64,000 nt of DNA from Paraspadella gotoi (Eukaryota; Chaetognatha): the NCBI GenBank assembly GCA_051294375.1, contig CM119268.1, forward strand, positions 15,280,172-15,344,171, given 5' to 3'. Made by a program: the position numbers and the translations under genes. Below are positions 11,251-23,932 of the stretch, piece after piece. Numbering within the stretch: the stretch's first letter is position 1; each line of letters opens with the position of its first letter. Under the pieces are notes generated by a model that did no database searches, was not told where the DNA came from, and was given only the letters and a program-made list of their open reading frames with translations.

Positions 11251-12222
11251 GATCTTTATTTTTATAATTTAGTATTTTCCTTGGATAAAACTTGCATATT
11301 TTAAAGAATAAGGCATGAATATAATTTAGAGAATTGACGAAAAAAAGTTTTTTTTTTTTAGATTTTACGTTTTTGTTACTGTTAATTCCTAGAAAAAAAT
11401 TCAGAGACTCGGATAATGACGTCCGTTCGGTTCAGAAGCAGCAAGCAGAGAGAGAGAGAGAGAGAGAGAGAGAATTGAGTTATGGAACGGGACGACGATT
11501 ATCACGTTCGACAAAGAAAAAGAAGGAAGGAAATAGGTTTGGACGAAAGAAAAAAAATAATTGTTAATTTCTGGCATCGCTTTATTCATTAAAAATCGTG
11601 TGAAGATAAAAAAATTTTAGCTTATTTTTTCTTTTCATGTTTTTTTCTTTGTTTCTTTGTTTCTTTCTCTTTACAAAGATTTCAACCAAAGATAACAAGG
11701 CGGCGACAATGATACAATTATGTGGCCCCATGACGTTTGAGCGTTGGAAGAGGAGCGAGACCCTACTTTATCAATAAGAGCAGGAAGAGGAAGAGGAAAG
11801 GAGAACGATCAGCGCGGGCTCTCTCTCCCTGTCACACCCTCCCCTCCTCTCATTTTCTCTCTTTCACTTTTTTGTGTGACACCGGCGTCGCGGCTGGCCT
11901 TGACGATTTGCTTAATCGAGCGACTTTTTGCGAGAGTCCTGCGTGCGAGTCTTTGTTCGCGCGACCTTTTGTGCGTAGTCGGCGCACGCCAAATGCGTGC
12001 ACAAATCTCCGCTTGCGTGCGCACAGATCTCTCGTGGGTGCCTCGGACTCGTGGGAGCTTAATCGAAGGCTTCTGATCGTGGAACGTTGGCTGATCCTAA
12101 TGATTCCTTGACAATGTGTCTGTGTGAGTGTCACAGTATATTGTTTATCGATTAGCTGTAACTAAAAAATTTACCCAATGATTAGGACACCAAATTTTGA
12201 ATTGAATATTACAGGGAGGTCC
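11251..12222. other. Intergenic DNA with short (GA)n tract
   Basis: Holds (GA)n at 11,448-11,474 and a GC-rich interval at 11,760-12,100 with overlapping open frames on both strands. None shows a domain or a consistent splice pattern. No gene is supported. Confidence 0.4.
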
Positions 12223-12809
12223 AGCTCTTTTGGGACTAAATTAAAAAATTCTTTTGGATGGGTAAATAATCGATTACTTGATTGGAAAAATTGGTAAGGC
12301 AAGTAAAGAGTTGTAATTGACAACACATCTATTCATTAAAAAAACTCATCTTTGGCAACCATGACTTTCTCTCCAAAGTGTTCAAGAGAAGGCGGCATAT
12401 GCTTTTGCATGTGCGCCAATGGGAATAGTGTGTCAGTTTCTATCAACTATTTGCTGTTGTCAGAAAGTTGTCAGTTTTAGAGAGGAATGCGTGGAGAATT
12501 CTGCTTCGCAACCCTACATTTTCATTAATCAAGGGGATTGCCGTCAGAAAAACTGAGTCGGTCAAAAGTAAGAATTCACCATCCATCACTTTGATTTACG
12601 CCTAATTCTCAAAATTTTGTAAGGAACCGCGCGAAAAAATATAACATGCTATGCAATTCATTAATTATAAGAGTTGCCGGGACATTTTTCACATAATTTT
12701 GAATTCGATTGAAAGAGAAATTTGTCTAGCTCTTCCAAATATAATCTTTTTTCTATATCGTTAACCGTTTACTGTGCTGTAAGCACATTGAAGTAGTCCC
12801 AAAAGAGCT
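12223..12809. mobile_element. Candidate MITE with 16-bp terminal inverted repeats
   Basis: AGCTCTTTTGGGACTA at 12,223-12,238 is the exact reverse complement of TAGTCCCAAAAGAGCT at 12,794-12,809. The 555 bases between are AT-rich with no transposase frame. An exact 16-bp inverted pair bounding a 587-bp AT-rich block suggests a non-autonomous TIR element. No clear target-site duplication or family-typical terminus is visible, so the superfamily is unknown. Confidence 0.45.
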
Positions 12810-13900
12810 ATATTTGAAAACGCAAAATTTGTTGCTAACTTTATTAATTCGACCTATCGTTTACTTTCTCTTAATCTCATCTTTTTATTACTCCAGAAAA
12901 ACAACACTTTGCAGTCCTCCTGTGTGCCAAGCAAGAGAGAGAAGAGAGGAGTAGAGAGAGAGAGAGAGAGAGAGAGAGCAGAGAGAGAGAGAGAGAACGA
13001 ATCGCTGCAAACAAGGTTTCCCCCAATACCTCAAGCGTAATCACCTGCTTCATGCAAATTGAGATATCCTTGAGACGGGCCATCGGAGTCGGCGACGAGC
13101 GGCGGGGGCGGCGGCGGCGGGTCTGCTTGTTTCGTTTTTGTCAACTCTTGGTTCGCAACTTGTCGGAGTTGAAGGAAGGAGGAGAGAGAAGAGGAGAAGA
13201 GAGAGAGATTGTTCAAAGTAATGGTGAATGAAGTAGCCAGCCAGCCAGACCGCAATGAAATTGTAACATTTTAGAGAAGGATAACAATTTGTGAGAATGC
13301 GACAAAGTATATGTTTGTGGATTGAAATCAACTAACGAAATAAAATTAAAAAAATTTGAACCATCGAGAAAGGATAAGAAATGAATATGAATGAAAAGTG
13401 ACTTAGTCGTTCCTCGCTGCCATCGGCCCCCCCCAGGGCTTTCCCGTCCCTCGCCCCCCCCAACGCCCGACCGCTCATCCCGGAGAAGTGGGAAGGGAGG
13501 AAAGTCGCTAGTAATAAAGGTCGCGCGATGGATTTGACCTCCTCTGATCGAAAAAGGATAATAAATTAAAGGGACGAAAGAGGGAGAAGAGCGAGGAGAG
13601 GAAGAAGAAGAAGTAGAATAAAAGAAGAAGAATAAGAAGAAGAAATAGAAAAGATAAAAAAAAATATCGTCAGCATAAATCATCTACGATTCGCGCCGAT
13701 GATATTTGCCGACGTCTGAAAATTGAGCGGGAGAAATCGCGGGAAATATTATAAGGATATTAAATGATAAAATTAAAATAAATCAAATTTGTAATCTTTG
13801 CGACAGAGTTATATTTAATTCTAATTATTTGTTTGCCGACTTTCATACATTAATGTGATTTTTAATCTTAATTAAAACTAGTTTGTCATGAATATTTTCT
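12810..13900. other. Intergenic DNA with (GA)n and GAA-rich tracts
   Basis: (GA)n at 12,933-12,996 and an AAG/GAA-rich purine stretch at 13,590-13,660. CGCGGGAAA at 13,738-13,746 is a single E2F-like match. No coding sequence is supported. Confidence 0.4.
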
Positions 13901-13979
13901 ACATACATACATACATATTACATACATACATACATATATACATACACACATTCATACATACATACATACATACATACAT
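13901..13979. repeat. (CATA)n tetranucleotide microsatellite
   Basis: Imperfect CATA/TACA repeats with short TATATA and CACACA interruptions. Confidence 0.9.
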
Positions 13980-14147
13980 TTGATACATTTTATGAATATT
14001 TTTAAACCTATGTTAAATTTTTTTTATTAATCGCTTCCGAGTGTGCTTCTTCAATCATCAGCCAGCTTCTCTGCCAAATTCCTTCTCCAGTCAATATTCT
14101 TGTCTCAGACGTAACGACGCCATCATCATGACGCGAACAGCATCCTC

Positions 14148-14180
<33 letters not shown>

Positions 14181-14182
14181 AG
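14148..14182. repeat. (GCG)n trinucleotide repeat inside an open frame
   Basis: GGCGGC run encoding about twelve Ala in the plus-strand frame that opens at an ATG at 14,128 and stops at 14,260. The frame is short (44 codons from that ATG), Ser/Ala-rich and without a recognisable domain, so I annotate the repeat only. Confidence 0.7.
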
Positions 14183-14482
14183 CGGGTTCGAAGTCAACTC
14201 TTCTGTCGGCGTTGAGTTCGTCGTCTGCATTTTCGCTGGTGACAAAATCGATGTACCCGTAACATTACCTTTTTTTTTTCAGATAGTCATTTTTTTTACA
14301 TAATTTTTTATTGTGTTGCTATTGGTGATCATCACAAACATTGTAGTCGTTTTCCTCAATGCCATTCTTGTCCTAAACGTTGTCATCATCGTCATCATCA
14401 TCGTCGTCTACTCTGTCTCAGTGTCTCATCATCGCCATATTTTCTGAACCTCCGCCGCGGGACGGAGACGCGAAACGCGTAA

Positions 14483-14531
14483 TGACGTAATGACCTTAAC
14501 GAGACTTCGTTACTTTGTCGCCTGATTGGCT
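14483..14531. promoter_or_regulatory. CRE-like plus inverted CCAAT motifs
   Basis: TGACGTAA (14,483-14,490), an ATF/CREB-type half-palindrome, and GATTGGCT (14,524-14,531), an inverted CCAAT box, lie 34 bases apart in a CpG-containing stretch. No start of transcription or gene is identified nearby. Confidence 0.25.
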
Positions 14532-14690
14532 CATGAGCGGCTTGTCGCAACACTCGCAACTATCGGCGAAGAAAGTATGCAGTATTCAGATTATGTGACT
14601 TAACATCAACTTCCTAATTCTACTAACAATTTTATAGTTTTGACATTTAAAAATAAACAAATCGGTTTTTAGGACAAAATAAGCGAGCTA

Positions 14691-14691
<1 letters not shown>

Positions 14692-14751
<60 letters not shown>

Positions 14752-14762
14752 CTCTCTCTTCC
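14692..14762. repeat. (CT)n microsatellite
   Basis: About 35 CT units with two interruptions. Confidence 0.95.
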
Positions 14763-17165
14763 TCTCCGCATTCGTTACACGAAATACGCGCCATTATGAG
14801 CATTATCCCGTTTTTCGACAGGCGCTCATACTGCTCTTAAACCCACTTAGCCTAGACCTCTCCCCCCAGGCATTACCCCCCAACCCCAACCAATGTATTC
14901 CCCGTTTTTTCCCACCCCTTACCGTCCACTCCCCCCCCGCCCCCTCCCTCCGCCGGAATCGGGGGATGACATTCGAGAGGCTTAACCCAATTTCCTCGTC
15001 GAGTCTTCGATCCTCCCTTCTGCGATTCTTTGTTGACCGACGACTGACCTCATCTCTCGAGACGCAGCGGCGGCGGCGGCGTCGCCAGAGTCATTGACTG
15101 GGGCGGAGGGGAAGGAGGTTAGGGGAGAATTGAGAAGAAGGTTAAAAGGGGGCGGGGAACAGGGGGTCGGGGAAAAAAAAGTCTTGGTAAGAGAAGATAA
15201 AAATTCGGGGAAGTGGTTTGACCCAGTGACGGTGGACAATAAATGTCATGAAGGAATAATTCAGGAGAGCGGGAAGGAAAGAGTTACAATCTCTTGACTT
15301 TCGTTTTATACCGGATTAATATTGTTATTTTCTAATGTTCGATTGAGGGGCTGATTTTAAATTTCAATCAGTCAGTCTTTCTTTCCGTCCGGAAATCCAA
15401 AATAGAATTGGAAAAGCATCAATTGACTTAATAGATAAACTATTTTCATCAGTAAAATAGTTTGGAATGAGCAACGAAATGGACGACAGTCACTACTACT
15501 TAGACCGCAACGAACGATTCATTATCAGCAAAGTCATCTTCGTTTGAACGCAATTATGATCTCTCTCTCTCTCTCTTCTATCTCTCTCTCATCTCTCTCA
15601 CTCTCTGCTCTCTCTCTCTCTCTCTCGTTTTCTCGATCAATGCAGCTGATCCAGTTGAGAGTCATAACACGGGGATGTCATAAAATCGACTCGGGACAAA
15701 CTCTTGATCCGAGTGGGTGAATGAGTGAAAAAAAGAATGGGTATGGGTTGCGGCGAAAAGTATGTGGAGTATATGTTTTGTTAGAGGGAGAATTGGTATC
15801 TTGTTTTGTGACAAAACAAAATAGTAAATAAAACATACAGATTAAAGACCACAGAAAAAAAAATCATTTAACGAAACGTCATTTGCGGTCAAACTTGCGT
15901 TAATACCAAGTCACATGGAAGTAGGCACGCAACTATATCGTTTTAATAAGTAGGCTTTTTACATCTCCCCATATAGCTACGGATCACCCCTCACACAGGC
16001 TCATATATCGCCTCGCATCGTATTGCGTTATTACATCGCTTCTGTGCCCCATAAGCAATCACGCTCGCGACGATGATATGACGATAATAAAAAGGAGAGA
16101 GAAAAAAAGTCGTTTAACGACGAGTTTCGCCGTCGTCGCCTCCGTGTCTTTGTCCGCCCCGACGCTCCGTTCGCTCCCGATGTCAAAAAATTGTTCATCC
16201 AATGGCGAAGATGGTGAAAAACAGTCGGAGTTTGCAATCTTTGCAATCATATTTACAATTAACGGAACAAACAAAAACAAAGTCCCGCCATCTACATAAA
16301 CGATAAACTCGATGACGGCGAAAGAGGACGTAATGGTCGCCTGGTGACCACGTGACCGAGATTCACTCGGCCTCGCCTTTTCCTTGGGCGGTAGTCGCGC
16401 CGGTTGAGGGCGGCATCTCTCCGAAGACCTTCGACGACCGACTTGGCACTCGGCGGCGGCACCCTAGGGGACTTTGAGGCATTTTTTTTTCCGTCGGGTT
16501 GCGGCAGAAAATTTTTCGATTACTCCCGTTCGTAATTTTTTGCCTAAACTTTGTAAAAAAAATTTCGAGACTGAGAACTTTTTTCAAATTTGTTATTTTA
16601 AATTTTTACTTTTTTCAACGTTACGACAGCTCCGTCGAAGAGTCATCGTTATTTTTCCAGCGCAAATCGAAAAATCGGTGGGCCAAGCGATAAAAAGCTA
16701 TAATTTATGCTAATTACTGTTTTCTGTGTTTATGACCACCTCGATCATTGCGGACCGAACGATTGGTCAGAAAAATATTAGCCCTCGAGTGGTCAGAAAT
16801 GATCACTCCTATCCCTCGTCTGTTAAACTAAGCTTTTAATCCCCGATGAACGTTCAAGCTCAACTTTGTTCTCGGAGGCAAAGTAAAAAAAAAGGGAACA
16901 AAGCAAAAAAAAAGAAAAAAAGAAAGAAAAAGGAGGCGAAAGAAAACAACGCATCCCCTCGCGTTTCTTTGTTCAACCAAACGATGTCGACGCCCGAATT
17001 ATTTCGACGTCGCCCTTTTTCTTTTTCTCTTTTTTTCCTTTTTTATTTGTTTCTTTTCTTTTTGCGTCTCCCCCGTTTTCTTTCTTTTTTTTTTCAAATT
17101 TCCTTTTTTTTTCTTAAAACTTTTGTCGCGGCTGGATTCTTTTTACGACCGATAAGGGGCCCGGC
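14763..17165. other. Intergenic DNA with G-runs, (CT)n and homopolymers
   Basis: Contains C-runs at 14,860-14,960, a second (CT)n block at 15,560-15,626 and A/T homopolymers at 16,880-17,110. CACGTGAC at 16,351-16,358 is a lone E-box. The 185-codon frame starting at 16,846 is poly-Lys followed by poly-Phe and Leu and is a translation of the homopolymers. No gene is supported. Confidence 0.45.
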
Positions 17166-19187
17166 CGTCGCCTCGTCCTCCCCCTACGGTCGTATCGGCC
17201 CGCGACCGCGCGACGACCTCCGTGGCCACGCCCACCACCCACTCTTGACGACGAACACCCCTCGTTCCGACCTTGCACGGAATTGCGATCGACACCCTCC
17301 GTTGACGACGGGTCACGCCTACCACTTTTCGTGTCAATCGCGTTTGAATTCGTGGCGTTCAAAGCTTCTTAATCTCGATCGTGAATTCGTCATCACTCAC
17401 TGAAAATGTCGTCCCTTTACCCTTAATTTCACATTAATGTTTCACACTTCATCGCGACTCATTCTTTTTCATTCGTTGCCACATTTCAATTAGTCGACAA
17501 AAAAAAAAGAAGTAATTTTCACTACCAACCAATAACCACTCCACCACGAAGTCCTATTTTCACCCTCCCCCTCCAGCCCCCCCCTCCAACCCCGGCACCC
17601 TCTCCTCCGCCACGCGAAGGTTTCGCGGCGGCGAGACTCGCATTTTGTTGATTCCTGGGAGAGACATTCGATCCGCGAGCAAAGTAGCGACTCGGCGCCG
17701 CCGCGACACGATGGTCGGATCGGGTGGGGGAGGAAGCGAGGGTGGGAAGGCAGGGGTTGTGGATTGTGTGGAAAAGGATGGGGGGGAAGTGTGGCCAACG
17801 TGGTTGAGTCTCTGTCGGTCGCTTCAAAGAAAGTCGACTGTGAAAGCAGTTGGGACGGGCCAGGGTTTTAACTTTGTGGGCATAATGAAAAGAACTCGGG
17901 TGAGTTTGATTGGAGGACGGTGAAGTTGCCCGCGTTGAAGTCTTACGGTGGTCAAGTGTGGCTTGTGGATGAATTTCCGCATGACTGGACCATAACTCTT
18001 TGAGAGTTGAGACCGAGTGAACAGGAAAAAAAGAGGCAAAGCCTTACTACAACTTTTTTCGGACTGGGGATTCACTCGACTCATTAGCTACGTTATGTTA
18101 CAACATGAAGCCCAATCTTAGCAAGGGTTAGAGTGGGGTTCGTCAGATCCCGAAGAGTGGAGACCTCTATCGCTCCTTCATTATTGTTATGAAAATTTAT
18201 CTCGTCCTTGTTAATCGTTAAATAAATGGAAAAAGACACTTTTCGGCCGAGAACGGAACACTTCCCAAACTGGTAAAATTTTATGTTCTCAGATAAGAAA
18301 AAAAAAGCATAAATCCGTATTCATAAAGGGAAGACTTTGGGGGAGGAACAGGGAGGTGGAGAAGTGGGGGAGGTGGCGAGGCGGTTGAGGCAAGGACTAA
18401 GAAAGAATAAAAAAAAAGAAAGAGGTTTTTTTCTATATTCGGCAGCGACGATAAAACCCCGAAGCGAAGAAAATATGTCAACCATCTCGGGGATGGCCGC
18501 TCGCTTGGCTCAGAACACTGCCCTGCCCGCGGCCTCTCTGGCCCTCCGCCCTCCGCCGGCTGCGCTCGTGACACACCACGCTGCCACCGCTGCCGGCTTT
18601 GCCGCCGCTGACACCGCCGACGCCGCCGACGCCGCCTCTTCGTCCCCCAGGACCTCATATCTTTTTACGACGCCCCTCTCGGCCTCCGCAGCGACGACCA
18701 AGGCGACAACAACGACGACCAACTTTTTTTCGGGGGCGACGTTAATTTCGTCCACGGACGACGGTGACGACGACTTCGACGACGATGACGACGACGAAGG
18801 CGACGACGATGACGCCGATTCAGTAACGAACCCGTAAATAAAAAGGCGAGGGAGTTTATTCTGTAGTTACAGTGTCCAATAGCGTGGAGGCCAATGGGCC
18901 GAGAGACACTTGGCCTAGAAAGGTCATTCCGAAAAAAAAATGAAGGGCCAACACGAGTCGTATTTAGGTTTAGAATTAGAATAAAAAAAAACCACATTTA
19001 TTTCAATCTTTCAACATGTTTAATCGTTTACTAAACAGAGTAAAATTAAAAAAAAACTATTAATCTCATGTTTTTTTTACATAGATTATCAAAGTGTCAA
19101 TGCGTCCTTATGTCCCAATTTTAATTTGCGTAAATAATCTCAAAAAACGGGTCGACGATGACGGCGTGACGACGAAGCCACGGCCCC
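17166..19187. other. GC-rich single-copy stretch with unassigned open segments
   Basis: Several plus-strand segments here read as mixed-composition peptides, for example 17,884-18,004 (ends VDEFPHDWTITL then stop), 18,030-18,110 in a different frame, and 18,650-18,762 after a CCCCCAG acceptor-like site (contains SFYDAPLGLRSDDQGD). An overlapping frame from 18,475 to 18,837 encodes Ala/Ser-rich then Asp-rich sequence with AATAAA overlapping its stop. Competing frames look equally good, so none is called as a gene. Confidence 0.25.
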
Positions 19188-19928
19188 NNNNNNNNNNNNN
19201 NNNNNNNNNNNNNNNNNNNNNNNNNNNNNNNNNNNNNNNNNNNNNNNNNNNNNNNNNNNNNNNNNNNNNNNNNNNNNNNNNNNNNNNNNNNNNNNNNNNN
19301 NNNNNNNNNNNNNNNNNNNNNNNNNNNNNNNNNNNNNNNNNNNNNNNNNNNNNNNNNNNNNNNNNNNNNNNNNNNNNNNNNNNNNNNNNNNNNNNNNNNN
19401 NNNNNNNNNNNNNNNNNNNNNNNNNNNNNNNNNNNNNNNNNNNNNNNNNNNNNNNNNNNNNNNNNNNNNNNNNNNNNNNNNNNNNNNNNNNNNNNNNNNN
19501 NNNNNNNNNNNNNNNNNNNNNNNNNNNNNNNNNNNNNNNNNNNNNNNNNNNNNNNNNNNNNNNNNNNNNNNNNNNNNNNNNNNNNNNNNNNNNNNNNNNN
19601 NNNNNNNNNNNNNNNNNNNNNNNNNNNNNNNNNNNNNNNNNNNNNNNNNNNNNNNNNNNNNNNNNNNNNNNNNNNNNNNNNNNNNNNNNNNNNNNNNNNN
19701 NNNNNNNNNNNNNNNNNNNNNNNNNNNNNNNNNNNNNNNNNNNNNNNNNNNNNNNNNNNNNNNNNNNNNNNNNNNNNNNNNNNNNNNNNNNNNNNNNNNN
19801 NNNNNNNNNNNNNNNNNNNNNNNNNNNNNNNNNNNNNNNNNNNNNNNNNNNNNNNNNNNNNNNNNNNNNNNNNNNNNNNNNNNNNNNNNNNNNNNNNNNN
19901 NNNNNNNNNNNNNNNNNNNNNNNNNNNN
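19188..19928. other. N gap (741)
   Basis: Undetermined bases. The corresponding part of copy B (about 34,256-35,231) is AT-rich sequence, a CpG-rich patch and two (GA)n blocks. Confidence 0.95.
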
Positions 19929-20102
19929 ACCAAAAAAAAGAAAGAAAGAAAAAAGAAAGAAAGAAAGAAATGATACGATATGTTCTTTAGCGCTTAACTC
20001 ATGACAACAAATTTGGATTGCCCCTTCTAAAAGAGTGCAATTTGAACGAAAATCTTCACAGAACCAGAAGCACGCGCAATTGCCATTAACCATTCCCGAT
20101 TA

Positions 20103-20333
20103 NNNNNNNNNNNNNNNNNNNNNNNNNNNNNNNNNNNNNNNNNNNNNNNNNNNNNNNNNNNNNNNNNNNNNNNNNNNNNNNNNNNNNNNNNNNNNNNNNN
20201 NNNNNNNNNNNNNNNNNNNNNNNNNNNNNNNNNNNNNNNNNNNNNNNNNNNNNNNNNNNNNNNNNNNNNNNNNNNNNNNNNNNNNNNNNNNNNNNNNNNN
20301 NNNNNNNNNNNNNNNNNNNNNNNNNNNNNNNNN
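20103..20333. other. N gap (231)
   Basis: Undetermined bases followed directly by GAGAGA. Copy B at about 35,540-35,765 shows a similar length ending in a (GA)n block, so the gap is a collapsed microsatellite. Confidence 0.95.
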
Positions 20334-20849
20334 AGAGAGAGAGAGCGTGGGCCGTGTGCGAAAATTAGCGGCTGGGTCCATGGTCAACTAAAAGCCCGTG
20401 ACCAACGGCTCCGAGAGGAATTAGGCCTAAGCTCGATCTTTGCCTCTGAAGACATTAAGGATGAAGTCAATCGTTGTAATGATTGACTGCAAGGGACGAT
20501 CATTATTACACTTAGTTTGTAGATTTATTTTATTGACTTTTCTCATAAAAAAATTTTATTCTTCGGAATCTTTGTTTAGCCCTGAGTACAACAAAATATC
20601 GATACTTAATTTTTCCCTCGACATTTTTCTACAAACAAATAGAGCCGCCATACGACTAAGATTTCTTTATTAGGTTTCTATAGTATTAATCCACCCTAAT
20701 TCTTAACCTACAATCCAGCCACCCTAACCCCCGCGACAAAGCCGGTCGCCGCCTCGCGGTGTCATCCCATAACCATTTGCCGCGGAAAAGCCAAGGCCGC
20801 ATCGAAGCCTAGGGTTTTTCTTAATGTAAACAGCGTCTCGTCAAATTCG

Positions 20850-21440
20850 AGGGATAGGACGAGGACGACGATGAGAACGACGACAAAGACGACGAAAAAG
20901 ATGACGACGATAGCGCGACGACGACGAAGTCGACAACAACAATTACGAGCAGGTACCGAAATAGCATCGGGGAATTTATTCTAATTGCATTAAGGTTTTG
21001 GGAAAACTTTAAACTCCCCGTGTACAATGCTCGATATCGCAGGAGTTTATATTTAAAGCAAAGTCGATGACGACAACGACAGCGATGCCAAATATTCTGT
21101 GACGAGAAATCTACTAAGAAGACGAAGAAGATGACAAAACTGACGACAAAGACGATGACGTCTCGCAATCAACGACGAAGGCGAAGATGACAAAACTGAC
21201 AACAAAGACGACGACGTCTCGTAATCAACGACAAAGACGAAGAAGATTACTAAATCTACGGCGAAGACTTCGGCGCCGCTCGAGTTTTGGGTGGCCTTGC
21301 GTAAAACGCCCGACACAAAAGCCCGTTCGTCGCCCGTCGCTCGGTGACACGGGACCCGCTTCGCTATTATGACTTATGTATGAGCCAGAGACGTTGACGA
21401 CGACGACTGCGACGACGACGAAGACGACAAAGACGAGCAT
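20850..21440. repeat. (GAC)n-rich region with an imperfect 56-bp tandem repeat
   Basis: Dominated by GACGAC, GACGAA and GACAAA triplets. A 56-base unit starting GAAGATGACAAAACTGAC is repeated at 21,127 and 21,183, with a partial third copy. Translated frames are Asp/Lys or Val/Phe-rich and not convincing as protein. Confidence 0.7.
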
Positions 21441-22312
21441 TTAAGACCGAATATTTAGTCTCCCAGAAAACCGGGGCGGAGGTGGGAGTCTATTTGCGTT
21501 GAGTGGTGAGAGAGAGAGGTGGAGGCGCAGAGGCATAGCGAAGGTGGGTTTAGGAGACACCCTCGGATTTCATTAGTTAGTTCTTGATTTTGTAACATAA
21601 GCTGCTCAGAGAATCAAAGTGGAGACAAAGGAATTGATTAGAAGGGAGAAATGAATCGAAGACAAAAGATTACAGAAATAAAGTGAGTTAAAGCAAAAGT
21701 GCCAGCCGACCACCCAAGTAGACTAGGTAATAAAAGTCTCCCACCCTAACCAGACTCCCCGAAGAAGGACGTCACCCGCCATCTCGTCAAGTTGAGATAA
21801 AATTACAGGGACGAATGGGCGTCGACGTCACTAGCGCCCCATGTCGGATGGAGAATCAGTGATAAGCAATGTTAAGGAAATGAATGTAGATAATGATAAA
21901 AAGACCGACCGTTCGAAATAGTAAAAATTAGTGAGAGAGAAGCAAGATGAATGATGATAACTAAAACCTTCCGCGGGTGAAAAACCTCGTGAGACAAAAA
22001 AATATTCGTGAAACTGCGCGAGAGTCGGATTTTTTTCCTAATTTTCAACGTAATGATTTTTTTCGCTAATTTTTTCCTCCGTAATGAGCTCCGTGTCAGC
22101 TTTCACGGGCACAGCGAGAATTTCCGTTTTCTAACACTCATAAGTTCAATAAATACTGATAAAAAGAAAAAATAATGATAAACTAAAGTGTTTTAATGCA
22201 AAGTAGTCGTCTGTTGCTAGAGTAACTATTTAAGCAGGGGTTCAACATTTTTATTAGAGAACACCTTGTTTAACGCGTATGAATGACACAGGTTGAGGTA
22301 ATCATTATTGCC

Positions 22313-22351
22313 CTCTCTCTCTCTCTCCTCTCGTCTCTCTCTTCTCTGCTC

Positions 22352-22412
<61 letters not shown>

Positions 22413-22567
22413 CTTGCTCTCTTCCACGGGGTCACGAGTTGATGTTTCTTTGTAAAAAAGAAAGATGGCCGGCAACTGCAGACCGTTCCTTGATTGAGAC
22501 GGCTCCTCTGTCGACGCACCGCAACGCATCTTTCTCTCTCTCTCTCTCTTCTCTCTCTCTTCTCTCT

Positions 22568-22604
<37 letters not shown>

Positions 22605-22647
22605 CTCTCTCTCTCTCTTATTTTCCTTCTCTCTCTCTCTCTCTCTG
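22313..22647. repeat. Two (CT)n blocks
   Basis: Blocks at 22,313-22,410 and 22,532-22,647, separated by about 120 bases of non-repetitive sequence. Copy B has matching shorter blocks at about 38,140-38,440. Confidence 0.95.
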
Positions 22648-22908
22648 AAAACGAAGAAAAGGCTCATTCCATTATTTTTTTTTGGTCCGCGCGCGTCGCA
22701 ATTTCTCCGCAAATGAAGTTTTTATGCATTAGTTTTCTTCTTTCTTTTTTTTCTTTCCTCGTCTGGACTGAGTGTCCAGTCGAGCGACCGAACTGAGGAC
22801 GAGGGTTTTTCTTTTTTTGCCCAGAGTGTAAATTGACCAGTCGATCACTCGAGACGAGAGGTGGTGGGGTTGGGTAGGTATTGCTATTGTGTCGATCTCT
22901 TTGTCCAA

Positions 22909-22934
22909 AGTATGTATGTATGTATGTATGTATG
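22909..22934. repeat. (TATG)n microsatellite
   Basis: Six TATG units. A corresponding tract is present in copy B near 38,729. Confidence 0.9.
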
Positions 22935-23805
22935 ACTGTATGTCTTTGGATAGAAAACCAGGGTGTCGAGGGCTAACAAAGGTTATTCGATGCCTGTTAA
23001 ATTCGCAAGGTTTTATTAGATGATGTAACATGAAAACTTGTCATTGACAAGGTGAGGGATTAATTTCCCTGAGCCAGATTTAACTTAAACTTCTTCACTA
23101 AAAATTCCGTTGTGAACAGCTGGACGACGTCTTCCCCGATTTGAACTTGATATCGACTATCGTCCACTCATGACGTGGTGACGCCAATTTCAACTTTGGC
23201 ATCGCTGATTTTTCTTTCCAATTTAAATATCCTATGCGCTGAAGAAGGCTAGCGAAACAAGGGCCGAGTTTGAGAAAAAATAAAACTTTGTATACTCCCT
23301 ATATCTCTGTCTAAATCTAAATCATAAAATATGTGATTGAAAAGCTGAATTGCCTAAAAGTATTTATATTACTCACCTACATATATTATATCATCTTCTC
23401 TGACGAGTGACTCAAGGTGTCTGTACTGTTATGAAGTTATTCTTTAGTTCCTGAATTTCTTTTCGAATCGGTTGAACTATTTTGTCGATTGTAGATAATT
23501 AATAATAGAATAAATAACAGTTTTTTTCACTGCTGTCTTATAATAGGCTTCGCCGATGATATCGACGACCGACGACGACGACGACGACGACGACGACTAC
23601 TTCGACGGGAAAAACTGCCGCTGATGGCGCTGTAATCATCGTCGCGGCGTCGAGAGTCGATCGAGGGACGCGAGTGATTTCTCGCGGGTTATGAGCCGAA
23701 CTCTTCGCCTCTCTGTGTCACATTCACGGGGTCAATTGGGGTCAACGAGGTCGGGCCGCTTTCGATCAACTTGCCGAGGAGAGAGATGGGGAATGAAGGG
23801 AAGGG

Positions 23806-23836
23806 AAGAGAGGAAAGAGAGGAAAGAAAGAAAGGA

Positions 23837-23916
<80 letters not shown>

Positions 23917-23932
23917 AAGAAAGAAAGAATGA
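23806..23932. repeat. (GAAA)n microsatellite
   Basis: Long AAAG tract, nearly perfect in copy A. The matching tract in copy B (39,690-39,860) is broken by many single-base changes. Confidence 0.95.

Noticed and set aside
16846-17403. 185-codon plus-strand frame
   Set aside because: Poly-Lys then poly-Phe/Leu translation of A and T homopolymers followed by GC-rich sequence. No domain.
18475-18837. 121-codon Ala/Ser then Asp-rich frame with AATAAA at its stop
   Set aside because: Composition follows the GCC and GAC triplet repeats, and another frame of the same DNA reads at least as well. Kept only as part of a low-confidence note.
19094-20391. Long frames of up to 317 codons
   Set aside because: They consist mostly of N bases and are artefacts of translating gaps. 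The same applies at 28,598, 29,274, 50,014, 52,199 and 52,698.
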